Assembly (NCBI GenBank): GCA_937900065.1
Contig: CALCDS010000147.1
Location: 1-5,617 of the forward strand
Source: an uncultured Clostridiaceae bacterium
GTDB taxonomy: Bacteria; Bacillota; Clostridia; Clostridiales; Oxobacteraceae
Direction of reading: 5' to 3'
Length of the DNA: 5,617 nt
The notes under the pieces were generated by a model that saw only the letters and a list, made by a program, of their open reading frames with translations, did not search any database and was not told the DNA's origin. Each line of letters opens with the position of its first letter. Within the stretch, counting starts at the first letter, position 1. Shown in pieces: positions 1 to 4,772 of the stretch. The translations under genes were made by a program, and so were the position numbers.

Positions 1-1630
1 TTTTATCTTTATTTATATATGGTATGCTTTCCCACAGTTCGTCGCAGCATTTCTCGAATGCCTTTACAATCGTGGGCTCTTCGATGGATATATAATGTAC
101 CGGGCTTAGTATATTGCCATCGTGTATCTCCATTTTTACAGAGTGCTTTTCCTTGACTATTGCATTTATTTTGCTGCAACAATCAAACTGATTTTTGCAC
201 ACCAGTGCGATTTCGTAGTTTTTATATTTTTTAAGCATGGTTATCATATTTTTTATCTGTTCGATCCTGTCGCTGAAGTCTATCCTGAACTTTAGGCCGC
301 TGCAAATCCCGTCATACAGATATTGGCCGCTGCTTATGAATTTTTCTACTGATTCTATAGTATAAATGTCCCTGTACCTGTTATATTTAATGTTTTTTAC
401 AAAGAAGGATAAGCATTTTTTATGCTCTTTCAACTTTTTTGCAAACTCTGCGGACGAAATGCAGTTTTTCCTGAGCAGTTTTTCATAGGCCTTCAAAGGA
501 AGGTATGCCGTACTGAAACCATTCATATATAGGTAAGTATTGCCCTGGAATCTGTTCATGTCTGTTATCTGTTCACTGAACTCATGGATATTGCTTTCTG
601 AAAAATATGTGATGGCAGGGCGGGAGTACAATATGATTCCCTTGCTTATCTGTCTTAATATGATTTCAATGGCAAGGGCGTTTCTGTAATAAAAGGCGCA
701 ATCGACATCAGACATAGGCTGGGTGGAATAGCATATGAGCGCACCGATGCCCGGCACGATGAGCAATTCCTTTCCATCCGAAAGCATATTGTTTTGCGTG
801 AAACAGTACAGGTTTAACCGGCCCATTTCGAGCAAGGGTTGGATGAGCTTTATGAAATTTACGATCCTGTTTATATCATTGTCCAGACGCAAAAGAAAGG
901 CAATGCTCCAGCCGTTTTTTAGCGCTCCGTACAGTGCATTTTTAAAGCAGGCTTTGAAGTTGAGATGGCGGCAGGACAAGTTTATATCATTATTAAATGA
1001 AATATATATTATGGTTTTCCTGCTGCATTGTATCTGGGCTGCAGCTTCAAGAAGCTTCAATATTGCTTCAAGCACGTTATCTGTTCCGAGTATGATTTTA
1101 TCATCACGGGAAAAACTTGATATAGAGTGCCTGGGTATATTCGAATTTACAACTTTCATGTTGTTTAACCCATCATAGGCAACTGCGGCTTCGCCTTTAA
1201 AAAAAGAATCCGATATGGATTTATCGGAAATATTTAAAACTGAAGCATTCTGTTGGCAGTTTGTTTCACCTGCAGGTTTGATTCTGCCGATCTGTTTTAG
1301 TTTCCTTGATTCGATTGAGTATCCCTGGGCTTCCAATAATATTTTTTTGATCTTATCCTGCATGCTCATATTGTCCGGCAGGCTGCTGTCAAGAGACTTG
1401 AGCAGGTCATTGAGCTTTTTCTCTTGAAACGAGTTCAATATGCTTGCAGAAATATATTCTGATATGTGAACGATATAATGCGACCTGTATGACGGCACCC
1501 TTTTATCATTGAGCCACCTGTTTACAAGGGACACGTCGACATTCAGCACTCTTGCAAGAGAACTGCCCTTGATATCAAGGGCAGAGAGCATCATCTTAAG
1601 GCACTTGCCGAAGTATGTATAACGATCCAT
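1..1630 (-). CDS. Helix-turn-helix (XRE-like) protein with large unrecognised C-terminal region, partial (C-terminus off left edge)
   Basis: The frame is open from ATG at 1630 to the left edge, giving 543 residues without a stop. A good SD (AGGAGG, 7 bases before ATG) fixes the start. Residues about 8-47 look like a lambda-repressor/XRE-type helix-turn-helix: a first helix (GKCLKMMLSAL), then SSLARVLNV, a turn, and VSLVNRWLNDKRVP as the recognition helix. About residues 85-175 are polar and probably a linker. From about 180 to 543 the protein alternates hydrophobic beta/alpha segments (for example KTIIYISFN, WSIAFLLRLD, KELLIVPGIGALICY), suggesting a folded, soluble sensor or effector domain that I cannot assign. 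The last visible part (EEPTIVKAFEKCCDELWESIP) faintly recalls the C-terminal helix of PLD-like or DUF5919-like regulator domains, but no HKD motif is visible. No membrane segment is seen. It is cysteine-rich for a cytoplasmic regulator (14 Cys visible). It is divergent from the chemoreceptor gene. A DNA-binding role is likely; ligand and targets are unknown. Confidence 0.85.
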   Translation of the reverse strand, partial: MDRYTYFGKCLKMMLSALDIKGSSLARVLNVDVSLVNRWLNDKRVPSYRSHYIVHISEYISASILNSFQEKKLNDLLKSLDSSLPDNMSMQDKIKKILLEAQGYSIESRKLKQIGRIKPAGETNCQQNASVLNISDKSISDSFFKGEAAVAYDGLNNMKVVNSNIPRHSISSFSRDDKIILGTDNVLEAILKLLEAAAQIQCSRKTIIYISFNNDINLSCRHLNFKACFKNALYGALKNGWSIAFLLRLDNDINRIVNFIKLIQPLLEMGRLNLYCFTQNNMLSDGKELLIVPGIGALICYSTQPMSDVDCAFYYRNALAIEIILRQISKGIILYSRPAITYFSESNIHEFSEQITDMNRFQGNTYLYMNGFSTAYLPLKAYEKLLRKNCISSAEFAKKLKEHKKCLSFFVKNIKYNRYRDIYTIESVEKFISSGQYLYDGICSGLKFRIDFSDRIEQIKNMITMLKKYKNYEIALVCKNQFDCCSKINAIVKEKHSVKMEIHDGNILSPVHYISIEEPTIVKAFEKCCDELWESIPYINKDK

Positions 1631-1637
1631 ATTGGAG

Positions 1638-1643
1638 CCTCCT
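1638..1643 (-). promoter_or_regulatory. Ribosome binding site of the helix-turn-helix gene
   Basis: On the minus strand the sequence reads AGGAGG, followed by 7 bases and ATG at 1630. This near-consensus SD supports the chosen start and shows that the long minus-strand frame, not the overlapping plus-strand frames, is the real gene. Confidence 0.8.
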
Positions 1644-1695
1644 GTACTATAACATCTATTGCCAATTATTATTTGATACAACTTAGTTTACAACA

Positions 1696-1732
1696 ATTAT
1701 AAAGCATTTTGGATAAATTATATAAATGTCAA
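1696..1732 (-). promoter_or_regulatory. Candidate promoter elements for the helix-turn-helix gene
   Basis: Reading the minus strand, a perfect TTGACA lies at 1732-1727 and a perfect TATAAT at 1701-1696, but the spacer is 25 bases, too long for a normal sigma-A promoter. A second TATAAT lies at 1722-1717 without a good -35. TATAAT at 1701-1696 would give a leader of about 60 bases. The hexamers are real but in AT-rich DNA, so which one is used is uncertain. Confidence 0.3.
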
Positions 1733-1871
1733 AGCCAGGTACATGACAAGTTCTCCAAAACCATGTTAAAAGGAAATTTTACTGCTAAAATAGTCAGTAT
1801 TGGGTTTATTTACGCTATTGATAAATCAGACATTATTGTAACAGAAGTTTAATCCGGCTTATGCGATGAGG

Positions 1872-1901
1872 TATAAGATGAACTGATAAAATATCGATAA
1901 A
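1872..1901 (+). promoter_or_regulatory. Candidate chemoreceptor promoter (sigma-28/SigD-like, or sigma-A -10)
   Basis: TAAG at 1874-1877, a 15-base gap and ATCGATAA at 1893-1900 resemble the motility sigma factor consensus TAAA-N15-GCCGATAA (3 of 4 and 6 of 8 matches), the usual type of promoter for chemotaxis genes. Against it, transcription would begin near 1907, inside the SD, leaving almost no leader. An alternative is a sigma-A -10 TATAAG at 1872-1877 with a weak -35 TTAATC at 1849-1854 (17-base spacer). The choice cannot be made from the sequence. Confidence 0.3.
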
Positions 1902-1904
1902 ATA
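1885..1904 (+). repeat. Tandem 9-base direct repeat GATAAAATA, 11-base period
   Basis: GATAAAATA occurs at 1885-1893 and exactly again at 1896-1904, one helical turn apart, with a TATCGATA palindrome (1892-1899) spanning the junction. It lies immediately upstream of the chemoreceptor SD. It may be a protein-binding site or a chance feature of AT-rich DNA. Confidence 0.5.
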
Positions 1905-1905
1905 C

Positions 1906-1914
1906 AGGAGGAGG
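1906..1914 (+). promoter_or_regulatory. Ribosome binding site of the chemoreceptor, with unusually long spacing
   Basis: AGGAGGAGG at 1906-1914 is a very strong SD but ends 14 bases before the ATG at 1929, longer than the usual 6-10. No start codon lies closer in frame: upstream codons are CTA, TTA and an in-frame TAA at 1920-1922. ATG at 1929 is therefore kept, and its hydrophobic segment begins just after it as expected. Confidence 0.7.
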
Positions 1915-1928
1915 TCTATTAATTACTA

Positions 1929-3929
1929 ATGAAAAGTATTAAATCAAAGTTGATGTGGTGCTTTGGCGGGTTGATATTTATCATCTGCGGAGGAGTAGCG
2001 ATATTTTCATATATATCATCGTATGGATCGCTGTCATCCAATATCAATCAAACACTGCCGCAGTTTGCTTCTGAAGCCGCAGAGGTTGTCATAGGCAAAG
2101 TGGACACGCAGTTTAATGCTCTTGAAGCTCTATCTCAGAGCGATTCCATAAGAAACAGCAAACTATCGGTTGATGAAAAGCTTTCGATATTGAAAAGCGA
2201 GGCTAAACGAAGCGGCCACATCAGGATGGGTATTGCAGATGTATCGGGAAACATAAAATACACAGACGGAGAAACAGCTAACATATCCGACAGAGTACAT
2301 TTTACCAACGCTAAGTCCGGTGCAAGGGGAATATCGGACCCCCTAGTAAGCAAGATAAATAACAATATTGTAGTATGCTACGGTGTTCCAATAAAGGATG
2401 AGAATAATAATATAACAGGAGTGCTGGTTGCAGTACGTGATGGAAATGAATTGAGCAATTTTACAAGCAGCATACATTTCGGAAATGACAGCCAGATTTT
2501 TATGGTCAACGGCAAAGGAGTAACGGTAGCGCACAGCAACAAGGCTCTGGTACTTAGGATGGACAATAACTTTGAAAATGTTAAAAAAGATCCCGCTCTG
2601 AAATCTCTTGTTGATTTGGAAAGCCGCATGCTTAAAGGCGAAAATGGGGTCGGCGAGTATACATATGACAAGACAACAAAATATATGGGATTTGCTCCAG
2701 TTAAGGGAACAGGATGGTCGATTGCCGTGACCGTGCCAAAATCCGAGATCATGGCTGGCGTATACAATCTTGCGGAAAGGATGGCAATCATATTTGCGAT
2801 TTTCATAGTCTTAAGCTTGGCCGCATCATTCTATATTTCATCGAACATATCAAAGCCTATAAAACTGGCTTCGGATTGCCTAAATGTAATGGCCACGGGC
2901 GATTTTACGAAAGAGGTGCCTGCGGGGCTTCTGAAAATGAAGGATGAGACTGGAGCTCTGGCAAAGTCGATAGGCATAATGCAAAAATCAATAAGAGCTA
3001 TCATACAGGAAGTCGCAAAGGAGACGGCCAATGTAAACGATGTACTGCTTAAGGCGAACGGAGATATTGAAAAGCTTGATAAAAACATTGACGGCATAAC
3101 AGCCACGACAGAGGAGCTGTCAGCCGCCACAGAAGAGACCGCGTCATCTACAGAGGAAACGAATGCTACTTCCGAGGAGATTGAAAAGGCGGCCGAATCC
3201 ATAGCTACAAAGTTGCAGAAGGGTTCAGAATCTGCAAATGACATAAACAAAATGACCATAAAGATGAAAACTGAATCAGTATCCTCAAAAGAATCTGCAG
3301 TGGAAATCTATAACAAGACAAAGGTAAGCCTTCAGGATGCCATTCAAAAATCAAAAGAAGTGGAAAAGATAAACGAATTGTCCGAGGCTATACTGCAAAT
3401 AACTTCACAGACAAATCTTCTTGCATTGAATGCTGCAATCGAGGCTTCAAGGGCCGGCGATGCGGGCAAAGGCTTTGCCGTGGTGGCGGAGGAAATACGC
3501 AAACTGGCCGACAGCTCCAAAAAGACGGCCGTAAGGATACAGGATATAACCGGCGTAATAATCGGAGCCGTAAAGAATCTGTCGTCAAGTTCCGGAGAAA
3601 TACTGGGATTTATTGATAACCAGGTGCTGCAAGGCTATGACCACCTTGTTAAAACGAGCGAAAAATACAGCCAGGATTTTTCAGGAATAAATGACATGAT
3701 AAATGATTTCAGCGCTACATCGGAAGAACTTTTGGCTTCAATACATAATATGACAAGCGCACTAAATGAAATAGCAAACGCATCCAACGAGGGTGCCCAG
3801 GGGGTTTCCAACATAGCACAGGAAACATCCAATATAGCCAACATGTCGGATGCCATAATCCAGCTCTTGCAATCGGCTAAGAGCAAGTCTGACACGCTTT
3901 CAAAAGCTGTTTTGAAATTCAAAATATAA
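1929..3929 (+). CDS. Methyl-accepting chemotaxis protein, dCache-HAMP-MCP signalling type
   Basis: Complete 666-residue transmembrane chemoreceptor that would report ligand binding outside the cell to CheA/CheW and so to the flagellar motor. Order: short basic N-terminus (KSIKSK); TM1 about 10-32; extracellular double-Cache-like sensor about 35-275, with the typical ISDRVHFTNAKSG and ISDPLVSKINNNIVVCYGVPI segments; TM2 about 285-304; HAMP about 305-360; signalling coiled coil to the C-terminus. The conserved hairpin tip is at about 490-527 (QTNLLALNAAIEASRAG, then GKGFAVVAEEIRKLA), where CheA and CheW dock. Glu-rich repeats at 393-419 (TTEELSAATEETASSTEE) fit methylation sites. There is no C-terminal NWETF-like CheR tether. 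The ligand is unknown; many Cache receptors bind amino acids or organic acids, but I did not see a diagnostic ligand motif. It is monocistronic or first in its unit; the next gene lies beyond a palindromic repeat. I see no frameshift or missing domain. Confidence 0.96.
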   Translation: MKSIKSKLMWCFGGLIFIICGGVAIFSYISSYGSLSSNINQTLPQFASEAAEVVIGKVDTQFNALEALSQSDSIRNSKLSVDEKLSILKSEAKRSGHIRMGIADVSGNIKYTDGETANISDRVHFTNAKSGARGISDPLVSKINNNIVVCYGVPIKDENNNITGVLVAVRDGNELSNFTSSIHFGNDSQIFMVNGKGVTVAHSNKALVLRMDNNFENVKKDPALKSLVDLESRMLKGENGVGEYTYDKTTKYMGFAPVKGTGWSIAVTVPKSEIMAGVYNLAERMAIIFAIFIVLSLAASFYISSNISKPIKLASDCLNVMATGDFTKEVPAGLLKMKDETGALAKSIGIMQKSIRAIIQEVAKETANVNDVLLKANGDIEKLDKNIDGITATTEELSAATEETASSTEETNATSEEIEKAAESIATKLQKGSESANDINKMTIKMKTESVSSKESAVEIYNKTKVSLQDAIQKSKEVEKINELSEAILQITSQTNLLALNAAIEASRAGDAGKGFAVVAEEIRKLADSSKKTAVRIQDITGVIIGAVKNLSSSSGEILGFIDNQVLQGYDHLVKTSEKYSQDFSGINDMINDFSATSEELLASIHNMTSALNEIANASNEGAQGVSNIAQETSNIANMSDAIIQLLQSAKSKSDTLSKAVLKFKI

Positions 3930-3940
3930 AGATGAGATTA

Positions 3941-3998
3941 GGGGACGGTTCATTACAATTTATCCTTTGCAAAGGATAAATTGTAATGAACCGTCCCC
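3941..3998. repeat. Perfect 58-base palindrome with GGGGACGG/CCGTCCCC ends (REP/MITE-like element)
   Basis: The left arm starts GGGGACGGTTCATTACAA and the right arm ends TTGTAATGAACCGTCCCC. The two halves are exact reverse complements about a centre between 3969 and 3970 (CCTTTG|CAAAGG), so 29 base pairs match without error. It begins 11 bases after the chemoreceptor stop. Similar GGGGACGGTTC termini recur, as I recall, as small dispersed repeats in Clostridia and other anaerobes, some near Y1 (REP-associated) transposases; that link is from memory and inference. As RNA it would form a very stable hairpin, but no T-run follows on either strand, so it is not a standard intrinsic terminator. 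It may still protect the mRNA 3' end. Confidence 0.92.
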
Positions 3999-4030
3999 AA
4001 CTTTAAAGCATATTATGGTAGCAGTATAAA
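3990..4030 (+). promoter_or_regulatory. Candidate promoters for the LysM/transpeptidase genes (sporulation-sigma-like and sigma-A-like)
   Basis: Two overlapping readings. Sporulation type: AC at 3990-3991, a 17-base gap and CATATTATG at 4009-4017 match the sigma-K pattern AC-N17-CATANNNTA except for the last base; the -10 also fits sigma-E. Vegetative type: TTTAAA at 4002-4007, 17 bases, then TATAAA at 4025-4030. A sporulation promoter would fit the gene content, since B. subtilis YkuD is a late-sporulation spore protein, but the AC would lie inside the palindrome arm, so chance is a real possibility. Confidence 0.3.
4011..4020 (+). repeat. 10-base leader repeat TATTATGGTA, copy 1
   Basis: TATTATGGTA occurs 31 bases before the start of the first LysM gene and again at 4749-4758, 15 bases before the start of the second. 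Each copy is followed by an AGGTGA SD. This could be a trace of the duplication that made the two genes or a shared leader element. It overlaps the candidate sigma-K -10. Confidence 0.4.
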
Positions 4031-4050
4031 TGTTTTTTTAAGGTGATAAG

Positions 4051-4743
4051 ATGAATTCTCTAAATTTCATTCAGTGTCCTGCAGGTTCGGTCCCATATAC
4101 GATAAGGGACGGTGATACTTTAGGAAACATCGCATTTTTATATAATACGACTGTGCAGGATATCGTCAATGCCAACCCTGGGATAAATGAGAAGCTTTTA
4201 CAAATCGGACAGCAAATATGCGTCCCGTTAAAGCCTCAAATGTATCCAGCATGTCCTACGACCAATTATTATGCTGTGACTGAAGGCGATACCTTTGATT
4301 CGATTGCAGATTACTTTGGAATAAACCCACAGATGCTTCTTTATTCAAACTATGGAATCGACCCTGATGATCTATATGTTGACCAGATATTATGCATACC
4401 TGTAGCGCCGCCGCCTGCAAGTGTTTATATTGATGTTGGCCAGCGCAGGCTTGTGGTATATCGAAACGATAGTGTCTATAGGACATATGAAATAAGCATC
4501 GAAAATCCGAACATTGCCATTCCAAGGGGCGATTTCAAAATTATAAACAAGCAGCTTGACTTGGGGGTGGAACAGGGAGCAAGGTGGATTGGATTGTCAT
4601 ACCCCGGTTTTGGAATACAGGGCAAAAATACTCCTCAGTTTATAGAAAATGTTTCAGAAGGCAGGAGCATAATGATGTCAAACCGGGATGCAAGCGAGTT
4701 TTTTAACCTTGTCACTGTGGGAACATCAGTAAGTGTTGTGTGA
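4051..4743 (+). CDS. LysM-LysM-YkuD protein with degenerate L,D-transpeptidase active site (probable pseudoenzyme)
   Basis: 230 residues, ATG start with AGGTGA 4 bases upstream. LysM 1 at about 15-59 (YTIRDGDTLGNIAFLYNTTV... ICVP) and LysM 2 at about 73-117 (YYAVTEGDTFDSIADYFGI... LCIP) should bind N-acetylglucosamine-containing glycan. Residues about 124-230 form a full-length YkuD domain, ending in the usual VGTSVSV strand. YkuD enzymes make 3-3 peptidoglycan cross-links through a Cys nucleophile with a His and an Arg. Aligned without gaps to the downstream paralogue (27 of 63 identical over residues 158-220), the GIHG His is Gln190 (CAG), the Cys is Ser206 (AGC) and the Arg is Met208 (ATG). 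The fold is kept but catalysis is probably lost. Cys9/57 and Cys68/115 bracket the two LysM domains. There is no signal peptide or membrane segment, suggesting a mother-cell/spore-surface location or non-classical export. The reading frame is intact, so this is not a decayed gene by length. Likely cotranscribed with the next gene. Confidence 0.93.
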   Translation: MNSLNFIQCPAGSVPYTIRDGDTLGNIAFLYNTTVQDIVNANPGINEKLLQIGQQICVPLKPQMYPACPTTNYYAVTEGDTFDSIADYFGINPQMLLYSNYGIDPDDLYVDQILCIPVAPPPASVYIDVGQRRLVVYRNDSVYRTYEISIENPNIAIPRGDFKIINKQLDLGVEQGARWIGLSYPGFGIQGKNTPQFIENVSEGRSIMMSNRDASEFFNLVTVGTSVSVV

Positions 4744-4748
4744 TAATT

Positions 4749-4758
4749 TATTATGGTA
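4749..4758 (+). repeat. 10-base leader repeat TATTATGGTA, copy 2
   Basis: Exact second copy of the motif at 4011-4020, lying in the 29-base gap between the two LysM genes just before the SD of the second. Confidence 0.4.
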
Positions 4759-4760
4759 TT

Positions 4761-4767
4761 GAGGTGA
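4761..4767 (+). promoter_or_regulatory. Ribosome binding site that decides a GTG start
   Basis: GAGGTGA lies 5 bases before GTG at 4773. The LysM reading frame is open further upstream, but 4773 is the only start codon at proper SD distance; the TTG at 4771 is in another frame and soon meets a stop. The first gene has the same AGGTGA arrangement before its ATG. Confidence 0.75.
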
Positions 4768-4772
4768 ATATT

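Larger units (their letters stand above)
1631..1928. other. Divergent intergenic region between the helix-turn-helix gene and the chemoreceptor gene
   Basis: These 298 bases are AT-rich and carry no convincing open frame, tRNA or riboswitch. They hold the leader and candidate promoter for the minus-strand gene on the left, and on the right the tandem GATAAAATA repeat, sigma-28-like and sigma-A-like elements and SD of the chemoreceptor gene. Weak 5-base inverted repeats (TGTCA/TGACA at 1727-1748 and ACATG/CATGT at 1741-1766) lie in the middle. They could be an operator for the divergent helix-turn-helix protein but are too short to claim. Confidence 0.6.

Noticed and set aside
735..1427. Plus-strand open frames at 735-1178 and 1215-1427
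   Set aside because: They lie opposite the long minus-strand helix-turn-helix gene, lack good SDs and encode no recognisable domain; they are shadows.
1740..1905. Cyclic-di-GMP (GEMM) or other riboswitch upstream of the chemoreceptor, as is common in Clostridia
   Set aside because: No conserved GEMM core or comparable paired structure could be found in the leader.
2135..3922. Several minus-strand open frames inside the chemoreceptor gene, and a plus-strand one at 2714-2947
   Set aside because: All overlap a clearly real 666-residue chemoreceptor in another frame and have low-complexity, family-less translations.
3941..3998. The palindrome as a Rho-independent terminator
   Set aside because: No T-run follows the stem on either strand (AACTTTAAAG on plus, TAATCTCATC on minus), and the stem is far longer and less GC-rich internally than a typical terminator.
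4009..4039. Weak hairpin (CATATTAT/ATAAATG) followed by seven T residues, as a terminator or attenuator
   Set aside because: The stem is almost all A-T with an A-A mismatch, so it would be unstable; the T-run is better read as AT-rich leader before the SD.
4051..4743. Calling the first LysM-YkuD gene a pseudogene
   Set aside because: The frame is intact, full length and preceded by a proper SD, with conserved LysM and YkuD fold residues; only catalytic residues differ, so it is listed as a CDS for a probable pseudoenzyme.
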